Part shown: piece by piece, positions 1 to 8,441 of the stretch
Layout: each line of letters begins with the position of its first letter
Position numbering within the stretch: position 1 is the first letter of the stretch
Assembly (NCBI RefSeq): GCF_004768785.1
Contig: NZ_SRMQ01000001.1
Coordinates: 62,001 to 126,000 of the forward strand
Origin: Caproiciproducens galactitolivorans
GTDB lineage: Bacteria; Bacillota; Clostridia; Oscillospirales; Acutalibacteraceae
Length of the DNA stretch: 64,000 bases
Direction of reading: 5' to 3'
Translations under genes and position numbers: made by a program
The notes under the pieces: model-generated
The model's database searches: none
What the model saw: the letters and a program-made list of their open reading frames with translations, nothing else
What the model was told of the DNA's origin: nothing

Positions 1-1
1 T

Positions 2-1954
2 ACGGTCTATTTCTTAACTATGGCCTTCGGCGTATGCCTGTTTTATATGTTTAATGCGATTGACTCCCAGACGGCCATGCTCCAACTTACCAAGTCGCAA
101 TATAACAGTATCAAAGCACTAGCGCAGGCAATCGCATACGTTTCTGTTTTTATTTCTGTGGTCCTTGGTTTTCTGATCGTCTATGCGAACCGGTTTTTAA
201 TCAAGCGGCGCAAAAAAGAGCTTGGGATTTATATGACGCTCGGAATGGAAAAGGGCAAAATTTCGAAGATGATCGTTTTTGAAACGCTTTTAATCGGTCT
301 TTTTGCCCTTGTAACCGGACTGATCGTCGGTGTTTTTGCCTCGCAAGGGTTGAGCGTTGTTACCGCGAAACTGTTTGAGGCGAACCTGAAGGCGTTTGCA
401 TTTACTTTTTCGATTAATGCGTTCTATAAAACTTTGCTTTACTTCGGTATCATATTTTTGATTGTCATGATTTTTAATACGGTTTCGATTTCAAAGCTGA
501 AATTGATCGACCTGCTTTTGGCAGGAAAAAAGAATGAGACTTTGAAGATCAAGAAACTGTCCGTTTCTGTGTTCGTGTTTTTCCTTTCCGTTATTTGTTT
601 GGGAATTGCCTATTATCTGATTATTAAAAACGGCATGATGCAGTTTGACAGCATGTTTGCCGCTTCGATCATATTGGGCAGCCTCGGTACGCTTCTTTTT
701 TTCTTCTCCCTTTCCGGTTTTTTACTCCGTGTGGTGCAGATGAATAAGGGCCTGTATTTTAAAAACTTAAATATGTTCATCCTGCGGCAGATCAATTCAA
801 AGATCAACACCACCTTTCTTTCGATGTCGGTCATCTGCATCATGCTTTTAATCACAATCGGAACGCTTTCGACCGGCATGGGCCTCGCCAATGTCCTGAC
901 CAGAAACCTGAAAGACACAACCCCTTATGATATTTCTTTAATGTGCTTTTTGAATGAAGACAGGCCGGAATTCGTAAGCATTGCCGAAAATCTGAAGAAA
1001 GAAAAGGTTGACCTTAATCAATTTTTCAGGGGATATACGCAGGTAAACGAATATGTCTCCGATATCCAATACAAAGAAATCTATGACATGGATAAGATTC
1101 CGGAGTATTATAGGGATTCCCTGAGGTTTCGAGAGGTTCCGGTGACCATTCTATCGATTTCCGATTACAACAACGCGGCTGTTCTACAGGGAAAACCCGT
1201 TATCACCTTAAAGCCCGGCGAATTCGCGGTGAATTGTAATATAAGCCAGCTTGTTCCAGCGATTGAATCCTTTCTCAATAAAACAGGGAAAGTTAAGCTG
1301 AACGGTACGGAGCTGGCCTACGCGAAAAATGGGGTTCAGACGCTCTGTGTTTTCACGACCTCTTCGCCCCAGGATCCCGGTACGCTGATTGTTCCTGACA
1401 ATCTGGTGAAAGGGCTGAAGGTGCAAAGGTTGGAGCTGAACGCGCAATATAAGAAAGGGATTAACGAGCAGGAATTCACACAGCTTCTAAAATCAAAATG
1501 TGAATCAGATACGGAATGGCCTTTTGACGAGATGTTTACGAAAACCGACATGTATGAAAATGCATCCGGGCTGAGGACAATCGTTTCCTATCTGGCTATT
1601 TATATCGGGCTGGTATTCCTGATTACCAGCGCGGCAGTTCTCGCCCTTCAGCAACTTTCCGAAGCGTCGGACAATACGGAGCGCTACGGGCTGCTTCGGA
1701 AATTAGGCGCGGAGGAGAAAATGATCAACCGTGCACTGCTGGGGCAAATCGGTATCTATTTCTTCATCCCGCTTTCGCTCGCGCTGATCCATTCCGTAGT
1801 GGGAATCCATGTGGCCAATAATGCGATCATGCTTCTCGGCCATTTGGATATTTTGGGGAACATTTTATTTACCGCCGCTGTCATTCTTCTGATTTACGGG
1901 GGCTATTTTCTCGCAACCTATTTCGGAAGCAAGAATATGATCAGGCAAAAATAA
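2..1954 (+). CDS. FtsX/BceB-type ABC transporter permease (5' truncated by window)
   Basis: Permease subunit of a peptide-sensing/bacitracin-type ABC exporter in the cytoplasmic membrane. The frame is open from base 2, ahead of the first ATG at base 20, so the real start lies outside the window. Visible: an early helix pair, the cytoplasmic motif KRRKKELGIYMTLGM typical of FtsX permeases, further helix groups around residues 80-110, 130-160, 180-235 and 270-290, a soluble extracytoplasmic loop of about 230 residues (roughly 290-520), and three to four C-terminal helices. This long loop and about ten helices are the BceB/VraG pattern. The partner ATPase and two-component system would be expected just upstream, outside the window. 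Followed by a weak hairpin terminator. Confidence 0.85.
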   Translation, partial: TVYFLTMAFGVCLFYMFNAIDSQTAMLQLTKSQYNSIKALAQAIAYVSVFISVVLGFLIVYANRFLIKRRKKELGIYMTLGMEKGKISKMIVFETLLIGLFALVTGLIVGVFASQGLSVVTAKLFEANLKAFAFTFSINAFYKTLLYFGIIFLIVMIFNTVSISKLKLIDLLLAGKKNETLKIKKLSVSVFVFFLSVICLGIAYYLIIKNGMMQFDSMFAASIILGSLGTLLFFFSLSGFLLRVVQMNKGLYFKNLNMFILRQINSKINTTFLSMSVICIMLLITIGTLSTGMGLANVLTRNLKDTTPYDISLMCFLNEDRPEFVSIAENLKKEKVDLNQFFRGYTQVNEYVSDIQYKEIYDMDKIPEYYRDSLRFREVPVTILSISDYNNAAVLQGKPVITLKPGEFAVNCNISQLVPAIESFLNKTGKVKLNGTELAYAKNGVQTLCVFTTSSPQDPGTLIVPDNLVKGLKVQRLELNAQYKKGINEQEFTQLLKSKCESDTEWPFDEMFTKTDMYENASGLRTIVSYLAIYIGLVFLITSAAVLALQQLSEASDNTERYGLLRKLGAEEKMINRALLGQIGIYFFIPLSLALIHSVVGIHVANNAIMLLGHLDILGNILFTAAVILLIYGGYFLATYFGSKNMIRQK

Positions 1955-1965
1955 GGATAGCAATG

Positions 1966-1990
1966 GCCGCCGAAAGGCGGCTGTTGTATT
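1966..1990 (+). terminator. Weak intrinsic terminator after permease
   Basis: GCCGCC (1966-1971), GAAA loop, GGCGGC (1976-1981), followed by a T-rich but interrupted tail. The tail overlaps the -35 of the next promoter. Confidence 0.55.
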
Positions 1991-2012
1991 TTACAGGGAA
2001 AGAATATATAAT
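1984..2012 (+). promoter_or_regulatory. Sigma-A promoter for the alkylation-repair gene
   Basis: TTGTAT (1984-1989), 17-bp spacer, TATAAT (2007-2012). Start codon follows about 33 bases later. Confidence 0.6.
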
Positions 2013-2044
2013 GGGATTGACAAAATTTGCAAGCAGGTGAACGG

Positions 2045-2752
2045 ATGAAAGAAAATTTCCAATATACTGGTCCCGCCGCGCTGACGGAGCACTTGAAAAC
2101 CTTAGCGGACGAGTCTTACCGGGATTTTCAGTATAAATTAATTCCAGGAGCGGAAAATATCATCGGCGTACGCGTGCCGAAACTTCGCGCGCTTGCAAAG
2201 CAGATTGCAAAGAGCGATTGGCAGGCTTTTTTGAACGACGCGCAGGATGCAAGCCTAGAGGAGATTATTTTACCGGGACTTGTGATCGGATATGTAAAAA
2301 TGATGCCGGACGAAGCGCTTGAACGGATTGCGGCCTTTGTTCCGAAAATCAGCAACTGGGAAATTTGTGACATCTGCTGCTCCAGCTTTAAAACAGCGGC
2401 GAAGGACAAGGAAAAACTGTTTGCCTTTTTGCAGCCGTATCTGAAAAGCGAACGGGAATTTGACCTCCGGTTTGCGGTCATTATGCTGATGGATTATTTC
2501 ATAACGGAGGAATATATCGACCGCGTTTTGAAAATATGCGATGAAATCCGGCATGACGGCTATTATGTAAAAATGGCGGTGGCGTGGGCGCTGTCTGTCT
2601 GCTTTGTGAAATTTCAGGACAAAACCATGCATTTCCTGAAGCAGAACAGCTTGGACGACTGGACTTACAACAAGGCCTTGCAAAAAATAATCGAATCCTA
2701 CCGGGTGGACGACCGTATGAAAGCCGTAATCCGGGGCATGAAGCGCAGGTGA
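2045..2752 (+). CDS. AlkD-like DNA alkylation repair protein
   Basis: Probable DNA glycosylase of the AlkD HEAT-repeat family that removes alkylated purines. 235 residues from the chosen ATG, the family's usual size. All-helical with repeated Trp/Asp-rich segments (NWEICDICCSSF, then FDLRFAVIMLMDYF, then DDWTYNKALQKIIES), matching the AlkD/DUF-type layout DxxWxxAF...NWxxCD. A longer frame opens at TTG 2027, but the AGGTGA ribosome site at 2034-2039 serves the ATG at 2045. The next gene starts 5 bases after its stop, so the two are probably cotranscribed. Confidence 0.85.
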   Translation: MKENFQYTGPAALTEHLKTLADESYRDFQYKLIPGAENIIGVRVPKLRALAKQIAKSDWQAFLNDAQDASLEEIILPGLVIGYVKMMPDEALERIAAFVPKISNWEICDICCSSFKTAAKDKEKLFAFLQPYLKSEREFDLRFAVIMLMDYFITEEYIDRVLKICDEIRHDGYYVKMAVAWALSVCFVKFQDKTMHFLKQNSLDDWTYNKALQKIIESYRVDDRMKAVIRGMKRR

Positions 2753-2757
2753 TTTGA

Positions 2758-3423
2758 TTGGAATATAAGCTCATCCGTTCCCGCCGGAAAACCATCGCAA
2801 TTTGCATAAATAGGGAAGGCGAGGTTGTCGTACGCGCTCCTTTGCGTGCGGCGCAAAGGGAAATTGACCGTTTTGTCTGCGAAAAACAGGACTGGATTCG
2901 GGAAAAATCCGCGCAGGTCATGCAGGACGCGGCGGCGCGCCGCAACTTGCGCATCGGCGCCGGCTCTGTGCTGCCCCTGATGGGCTGTGCGTATCCGGTA
3001 AAGCTCGCCGACCACTACGGTTTTGACGGGATATGCTTTTCGGTTATGCCACAGGAGCAGGAACAAATGTTGTTGCAGATTAAGCACCTGTACCGGTTGA
3101 TTGCCGAACGGTTCATTCAGGAACGGATTGCCCGCTTTTCGAAAGTTATGGGGGTGACCCCGCCGGGTGTCCGTATCGGCTCGGCGAATACGAGCTGGGG
3201 CTCCTGTTCGGCAAAAAACCGGCTCAATTTCACATGGAAGCTGATGATGGCCGCGCCGGAAGAAATTGATTATGTCGTTGTCCATGAGCTGGCACATATA
3301 CGGGAACACAACCATTCCCCGCGGTTCTGGAAGCTGGTGGAAACCGTCTTTCCCGATTACCGCGAACGTCGGAAGCGGCTGGCAGAGACAGGGAAAAAGT
3401 TGCGAAGGCAGGGATGGGGCTAG
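2758..3423 (+). CDS. YgjP/WLM-type zinc metallopeptidase (SprT-like)
   Basis: 221 residues with the zinc motif HELAHIREHNHSPRFW near residues 177-192, in which HExxH plus a downstream His form the metal site. The upstream GxxxxSWGSC segment (residues 140-150) is the other hallmark of the YgjP/DUF45 family. Probably a cytosolic protease. The substrate is unknown. Starts at TTG 2758 with the AGGTGA at the end of the preceding gene as ribosome site. Confidence 0.85.
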   Translation: MEYKLIRSRRKTIAICINREGEVVVRAPLRAAQREIDRFVCEKQDWIREKSAQVMQDAAARRNLRIGAGSVLPLMGCAYPVKLADHYGFDGICFSVMPQEQEQMLLQIKHLYRLIAERFIQERIARFSKVMGVTPPGVRIGSANTSWGSCSAKNRLNFTWKLMMAAPEEIDYVVVHELAHIREHNHSPRFWKLVETVFPDYRERRKRLAETGKKLRRQGWG

Positions 3424-3483
3424 CTTCATTTGTATAAATGCGTTCCAGTTTCGGAAGATTATTAAAAAAACGGAGGTTGTTTT

Positions 3484-4722
3484 ATGGTTTCACAGGATAT
3501 ATTACGGAAATATGCAAGGCTTGCGGTCTGCGTTGGCGCAAACGTGCAGAAGGGGCAGATGCTGGTGATTTCTTCCTCTGTGGAGTGTGCATATTTTGCG
3601 CGCATGTGCGTGGAGGAAGCCTATAAGGCAGGCGCGGGGGAGGTGCTTGTGCTCTGGGATGACGAGAAGATCACGAAAATGGCTTTACAAAATGAAAGCA
3701 CGGAAACGCTGGCGAATATCGCCCCGTGGCGCATCGAACAGAAAAAGAACTGCATTGACAAGAAATGCTGTTTCCTATACATTGAATCCGCAACGCCGGG
3801 TTTCATGGCGGATATTGACGGGCAGAAAATGCAGATTGTCCGCATTGCGAAGGAAACCGCGTTCGAGCCTTTTGAATATTACACCCTGGCGAATGTCGGT
3901 CAGTGGTCCATTGTCGCAATCCCTACTGTGGATTGGGCGAAGAAGGTGTTCCCGAAGCTCGGCGAAGAGGAGGCACTCGAATCCTTATGGGACGCGGTGC
4001 TGAAAAGTGTGCGTATTTCCGCAGAGAACGACCCCGTGGAAGAATGGAAACGGCATAATCAGAATCTGCTGCGCCACAATCAAATCCTGAACGACCTCCG
4101 TTTTCAATCGCTGCATTTTACCAACGGGGCCGGAACCGACCTGACGGTGGAACTGATTAAGGACCACATCTGGGCGGGCGGCTGCAGCCAGGCAAAGAAC
4201 GGCGCGGTGTTTAACCCCAACATGCCAACCGAGGAATCGTTCACCATGCCGTATAAATTCGGCGTGCGGGGGCGCGTTTACGCAACGAAACCGCTCAGCT
4301 ATCAGGGGAAAATGATCGAAGATTTTTACCTGGATTTCAAAGACGGGAAGGTAACGGATTTCCACGCGAAAAAAGAGCAGGAAACGCTGAAAAACCTGAT
4401 CGAGTTTGACGAGGGAAGCTGTTACCTCGGAGAAGTCGCGCTCGTTCCCTACAATTCCCCGATTTCCCAGTCCGGAATCTTATTTTTGAACACCCTGTTT
4501 GACGAAAACGCCTCCTGCCATCTTGCGCTGGGCACTTCTTATCCCGACAACCTGAAAAACGGTACGGAAATGAAACGGGAGGAGATGGAAAAGCTCGGTT
4601 CCAATTATTCCAAAATCCATTGCGATTTCATGTTCGGCAGCGCCGATATGAGCATTGTTGGCACGACTTTTGACGGACGCAAAATCCAGGTTTTCAAAGA
4701 CGGTGATTTTGTAATCGATTAG
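3484..4722 (+). CDS. M29-family (AmpS-type) leucyl aminopeptidase
   Basis: Metallo-aminopeptidase of peptidase family M29, cytosolic, releasing N-terminal residues from peptides. 412 residues, normal for the family. The metal-site segments are all present in order: TEESFTMP (Glu), GEVALVPYNSPIS (Glu), ASCHLALGTSYPD (His) and KIHCDFMFGSAD (His/Asp). Ribosome site CGGAGG lies 7-8 bases before ATG 3484. Followed at 36 bp by ldh, so possibly one transcript, though the functions are unrelated. Confidence 0.92.
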   Translation: MVSQDILRKYARLAVCVGANVQKGQMLVISSSVECAYFARMCVEEAYKAGAGEVLVLWDDEKITKMALQNESTETLANIAPWRIEQKKNCIDKKCCFLYIESATPGFMADIDGQKMQIVRIAKETAFEPFEYYTLANVGQWSIVAIPTVDWAKKVFPKLGEEEALESLWDAVLKSVRISAENDPVEEWKRHNQNLLRHNQILNDLRFQSLHFTNGAGTDLTVELIKDHIWAGGCSQAKNGAVFNPNMPTEESFTMPYKFGVRGRVYATKPLSYQGKMIEDFYLDFKDGKVTDFHAKKEQETLKNLIEFDEGSCYLGEVALVPYNSPISQSGILFLNTLFDENASCHLALGTSYPDNLKNGTEMKREEMEKLGSNYSKIHCDFMFGSADMSIVGTTFDGRKIQVFKDGDFVID

Positions 4723-4758
4723 TCTTTTTATGCGATTCTAAAAAGGGAGGGAATGTAA

Positions 4759-5703
4759 ATGGTAAATGTTCGGAAATGCGCGATGATCGGGTGCGGGCTT
4801 GTCGGTTCCAGCGCCGCGTTCAGCCTTGTGGAAAGCGGGCTTTTTTCCGAGCTGGTCTTGATCGACGCCAACCGCGACAAGGCAGAGGGAGAGGCGATGG
4901 ATTTAAGCCATGGCATGCCCTTTGCGCGCCCGATGGAAATTTATGCCGGAAGTTATGACGATATCCGGGACTGCGGGTTGATTATCATTACCGCGGGGGC
5001 AAATCAAAAGCCCGATGAAACGCGCATGGATCTTGTGAAGAAAAATGTGGGGATTTTCAAGAGAATTATCCCGGAGATCAAAAAGCGCCAGTGCGAAGGA
5101 ATTCTGCTGATTGTATCGAATCCGGTGGATATCCTGACCTATGCCGCCTTAAAGCTTTCCGGTTTCCCGCCCAATCGCGTTATCGGTTCCGGTACAGTAT
5201 TGGATACGGCAAGGCTGAAATACCTTTTGGGGCAGCATTTGAGGGTGGACAGCCGCAGCGTCCACGCGTTTATTATCGGCGAGCACGGCGACAGCGAGCT
5301 GGCTGTCTGGAGCAGCGCAAATGTTTCCGGGGTTGAGCTGGATCATTTTTGCGAGCTGTGCGGGCATTTCAAGCATATGGAAACCATGCAGCGGCTTTAT
5401 GAAGGCGTTCGGGACAGCGCGTATGAAATTATCCGCAAAAAAGGCGCAACCTATTATGGCATTGCCATGGCGGTCCGCCGGATAGCCGAATGCATTCTGC
5501 GCGACGAGCACTCCATCCTTCCGGTTTCCAGCCTAATCGAGGGGCATTACGGCATCAGCGGCGTCTGCATGGGCATCCCTGCGATTGTCGGTAGTAGTGG
5601 GATCGAAAAAGTCCTCGATATCCCTTTAAGCGAGGAGGAGCAGAAGAAACTGCAGGCTTCCGCGCAGGCGATTCAAGCGGTGCTGAATACGATAGAATTC
5701 TGA
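4759..5703 (+). CDS. ldh: L-lactate dehydrogenase
   Basis: NAD-dependent reduction of pyruvate to L-lactate, regenerating NAD+ in fermentation. 314 residues. N-terminal Rossmann motif GCGLVGSS (residues 10-17), Asp binding the NAD ribose (LVLIDANRDK), the substrate loop GANQKPDETR whose Gln (not Arg) marks lactate rather than malate dehydrogenase, catalytic GEHGDSE, and NPVD. Excellent ribosome site GGGAGGG before ATG 4759. Terminator follows. Confidence 0.93.
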   Translation: MVNVRKCAMIGCGLVGSSAAFSLVESGLFSELVLIDANRDKAEGEAMDLSHGMPFARPMEIYAGSYDDIRDCGLIIITAGANQKPDETRMDLVKKNVGIFKRIIPEIKKRQCEGILLIVSNPVDILTYAALKLSGFPPNRVIGSGTVLDTARLKYLLGQHLRVDSRSVHAFIIGEHGDSELAVWSSANVSGVELDHFCELCGHFKHMETMQRLYEGVRDSAYEIIRKKGATYYGIAMAVRRIAECILRDEHSILPVSSLIEGHYGISGVCMGIPAIVGSSGIEKVLDIPLSEEEQKKLQASAQAIQAVLNTIEF

Positions 5704-5710
5704 TTTGCAA

Positions 5711-5740
5711 GGCGGTTCGTTCGGAACCGCCCTTTCTTTA
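5711..5740 (+). terminator. Intrinsic terminator of ldh
   Basis: GGCGGTTC (5711-5718) pairs with GAACCGCC (5724-5731), followed by a C/T-rich tail CTTTCTTT. Confidence 0.75.
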
Positions 5741-5878
5741 ACTTTATTTCCTGCTTTGCACAATGATTTTCCGACCGCATATTCTGTAAATAGCAGCAGG
5801 GGATTGTCGTGATCTTTCATAGAAGTTGGAACCAAAATAGGAGAATTTCGGAATATGTTAACAATTTTTATCTGGCGC

Positions 5879-5927
5879 TTGACAAACCCCTGCGGGGGGC
5901 ATACAATATAAGTTAGCAATGGCTAAC
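5879..5927 (+). promoter_or_regulatory. feo operon promoter with overlapping operator palindrome
   Basis: Near-perfect sigma-A promoter: TTGACA (5879-5884), 17-bp spacer, TACAAT (5902-5907). At the expected transcription start is a perfect inverted repeat GTTAGC (5912-5917), AATG, GCTAAC (5922-5927). The position and the TTAGC/GCTAA arms suit a DtxR/IdeR-like iron repressor more than a Fur box. The binding protein is inferred. Confidence 0.75.
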
Positions 5928-5954
5928 AATCAATCGGACACGGAGGCTTTTGTT

Positions 5955-6179
5955 ATGACATTAGATGAACTGGGAATAGGCCGGAAATCAAAAATTCTTG
6001 CAGTAAATGGCGAGGGGGCACTTCGGCGCAGGCTGCTCGACATGGGGCTTACTCCTCATACAGAGGTTATGGTCCGCAAGGTGGCGCCGATGGGCGACCC
6101 TATTGAAATCCATCTTCGCGGTTATGAACTTACGATCCGGATTGACGATGCCAAAAAAATAGAAGTGGAGGAGAGATAA
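5955..6179 (+). CDS. feoA: FeoA ferrous iron transport accessory protein
   Basis: 74-residue SH3-like FeoA that assists FeoB. Core motif LRRRLLDMGLTPHTEV and the downstream RGYELTIRIDDAKKIEV are typical. An ATG at 5919 is in frame, but it lies at the transcription start inside the operator. GGAGG at 5942-5946 sits 8 bases before ATG 5955, so 5955 is the start. The stop is 4 bases before feoB. Confidence 0.92.
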   Translation: MTLDELGIGRKSKILAVNGEGALRRRLLDMGLTPHTEVMVRKVAPMGDPIEIHLRGYELTIRIDDAKKIEVEER

Positions 6180-6183
6180 GCGG

Positions 6184-8190
6184 ATGATTTTTGCGCTTGC
6201 GGGGAATCAAAACTGTGGCAAAACAACGCTTTTTAATCAGCTGACCGGCTCCAACCAGCATGTGGGGAATTTCCCGGGCGTTACGGTTGAACGCAAGGAC
6301 GGGGTCATCCGGAACCATCGGGACGCGACGGTAGTCGATCTTCCGGGAATTTATTCGATGTCGCCCTATACCAATGAAGAAATCGTGACGCGCGATTTTT
6401 TACTGAAACATCACCCGGATGGGATTATCAATATTGTGGACGCGACCAATATCGAACGGAACCTCTATCTTACCCTGCAGTTGATTGAATTGAATCTGCC
6501 GACGGTGGTCGCTTTAAATATGATGGATGAGGTTCGCGCGAACGGCGGGACCATTAAGATACAAAAATTGCAGGAAGAGCTTGGCGTGCCGGTGGTTCCG
6601 ATTTCGGCCAGCAAAAACGACGGGATTGACGAGCTGATCGAAACAGCGATTGCGACTGCGAGTGCAAAACAGATTCCGAAGCGGCAGGATTTCTGCTCCG
6701 GTGCGGTACATAGGGCGATTCACTCCGTTGCCCATCTTGTGGAGGATCACGCGGAACGGATCGGTGTGCCCGCGCGTTTCGCAGCGACCAAGCTGGTGGA
6801 AGGCGACGAACCGATGCTCAACGCGCTGGGACTTTCCGAGAATGAAAAGGATATGGTCGGGCACAGCGTTGCGGAAATGGAGCATGAGCTCGGAACCGAC
6901 CGTGAAGCCGCGCTGGCAGATATGCGTTATAGTTTTATTGAAAAACTCTGTGCGGATACGGTTGTGAAAACGGGGGAATCGAAGGAACATTTGCGCAGCG
7001 TCGCAATGGATAATATTCTGACGCATAAGTATTTAGCCATCCCGATCTTTTTGCTGATCATGATGCTGGTTTTCTACCTTACCTTCGGCGTGATCGGAAG
7101 CGCGTTAAGCGCAGCTTTGTCCGCCGGAATTGATTTTGTAACCGGTCTTGCCGACGCAGGGCTTACCGCTTACGGGATCAATCCGGTTGTGCACTCCCTG
7201 ATTATTGACGGCGTGTTCGCCGGAGTGGGGAGCGTGCTTTCGTTCCTGCCGACCATCGTCGTCCTGTTTTTCTTCCTTTCGATTTTGGAAGACAGCGGCT
7301 ATATGGCAAGGGTCGCGTTCGTTATGGACAAGCTGCTGCGGAAAATCGGCCTTTCCGGGCGAAGTTTCGTCCCCATGCTGATTGGGTTTGGCTGTTCCGT
7401 ACCCGCTATCATGGCGACGCGCACGCTGTCGAGCGAACGGGACCGCAAAATGACGATTTTTCTGACGCCGTTTATGAGCTGCAGCGCAAAGCTTCCGATT
7501 TATGCGGTGTTCACCATGGCTTTTTTTCCAAACCATCAGGCGCTTGTAATGACGTCCTTGTATATTATCGGGATACTGGTTGGCATTGTCACCGGTTTTA
7601 TTCTAAAGAATACGGTGTTTCATGGCAATCCGGTTCCTTTTGTAATGGAACTTCCCAACTACCGTTTTCCAAGCGCGAAGAGTGTCGGGCTGCTGATATG
7701 GGATAAGGCGAAAGACTTTTTAGTCCGCGCGTTTACGGTTATTTTTGTGGCAGCCATTATCATCTGGTTCCTGCAAACCTTCGATACAAGAATCAATGTC
7801 GTATCAGACAGCGCAAACAGCATGCTTGCCGGTATTGGCCAGTTAATCGCTCCGTTGTTTGCGCCGCTTGGTTTTAATGACTGGCGTGCGTCCACGGCTT
7901 TAATTACCGGCTTTACCGCAAAAGAAGCGGTTGTCAGCACGCTGGCTGTTTTAACGGGAACCAGCGTTTCCAACTTATCCGCGGCGCTGTCGTCCCTCTT
8001 TACGCCGCTGAGCGCATGGTCGTATTTGATTTTCACCCTGCTGTATACCCCGTGTGTCGCTGCAATCAACGCGGTCCGGTACGAAATGGACAGCAGGAGG
8101 AGTGCGGTTGCCGTTGTACTGTATCAAACGGGGATTGCCTGGATTGTCGCGTTCCTGGTTTATCATATTGGACTGATTTTTTACCGTTGA
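6184..8190 (+). CDS. feoB: FeoB ferrous iron uptake GTPase/permease
   Basis: Inner-membrane Fe(II) transporter. 668 residues. N-terminal G-protein: G1 GNQNCGKTT (residues 7-15), G2 Thr in GNFPGVTVE, G3 DLPG, G4 NMMD, G5 SASK. The C-terminal half has two Gate motifs around GSVLSFLPTIVVLFFFLS and the later FTAKEAVVSTLAVLTGT, with about eight helices. Ribosome site GGAGGAGA precedes ATG 6184. Second gene of the feoA-feoB-Cys-rich operon. Confidence 0.95.
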   Translation: MIFALAGNQNCGKTTLFNQLTGSNQHVGNFPGVTVERKDGVIRNHRDATVVDLPGIYSMSPYTNEEIVTRDFLLKHHPDGIINIVDATNIERNLYLTLQLIELNLPTVVALNMMDEVRANGGTIKIQKLQEELGVPVVPISASKNDGIDELIETAIATASAKQIPKRQDFCSGAVHRAIHSVAHLVEDHAERIGVPARFAATKLVEGDEPMLNALGLSENEKDMVGHSVAEMEHELGTDREAALADMRYSFIEKLCADTVVKTGESKEHLRSVAMDNILTHKYLAIPIFLLIMMLVFYLTFGVIGSALSAALSAGIDFVTGLADAGLTAYGINPVVHSLIIDGVFAGVGSVLSFLPTIVVLFFFLSILEDSGYMARVAFVMDKLLRKIGLSGRSFVPMLIGFGCSVPAIMATRTLSSERDRKMTIFLTPFMSCSAKLPIYAVFTMAFFPNHQALVMTSLYIIGILVGIVTGFILKNTVFHGNPVPFVMELPNYRFPSAKSVGLLIWDKAKDFLVRAFTVIFVAAIIIWFLQTFDTRINVVSDSANSMLAGIGQLIAPLFAPLGFNDWRASTALITGFTAKEAVVSTLAVLTGTSVSNLSAALSSLFTPLSAWSYLIFTLLYTPCVAAINAVRYEMDSRRSAVAVVLYQTGIAWIVAFLVYHIGLIFYR

Positions 8191-8208
8191 TGGCGAATAG
8201 GAGGAATT

Positions 8209-8358
8209 ATGCAGATAGCGGATTACATCCTGATTACAATTATTGCCGTGATTTTTCTGTTAGCGGTGCGCTATTCCATAAAACACAGGCATAGCTGCTG
8301 CGGGGACTGTTCGAAATGTTCCTGTTGCCAAGCCTGTAATCGCAAGGAGAAAAAATAG
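8209..8358 (+). CDS. FeoB-associated Cys-rich membrane protein
   Basis: 49 residues: one N-terminal membrane helix (about residues 5-22), then a basic stretch and a Cys cluster SCCGDCSKCSCCQAC (residues 29-43). This is the FeoB-associated Cys-rich small membrane protein architecture found directly downstream of feoB in Firmicutes. Ribosome site GGAGGA precedes ATG 8209, and the stop is TAG 8356-8358. A role as metallochaperone or FeoC-like regulator is inferred from context. Spacing of 18 bp to feoB indicates the same transcript. Confidence 0.85.
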   Translation: MQIADYILITIIAVIFLLAVRYSIKHRHSCCGDCSKCSCCQACNRKEKK

Positions 8359-8441
8359 TATTTTGTTTCATTCTGCTTTTCAATGCGGTTCGTGTATGAT
8401 AGAATAATCATACTGAGATTTGAAGAAGGAAGAATGAAAAT

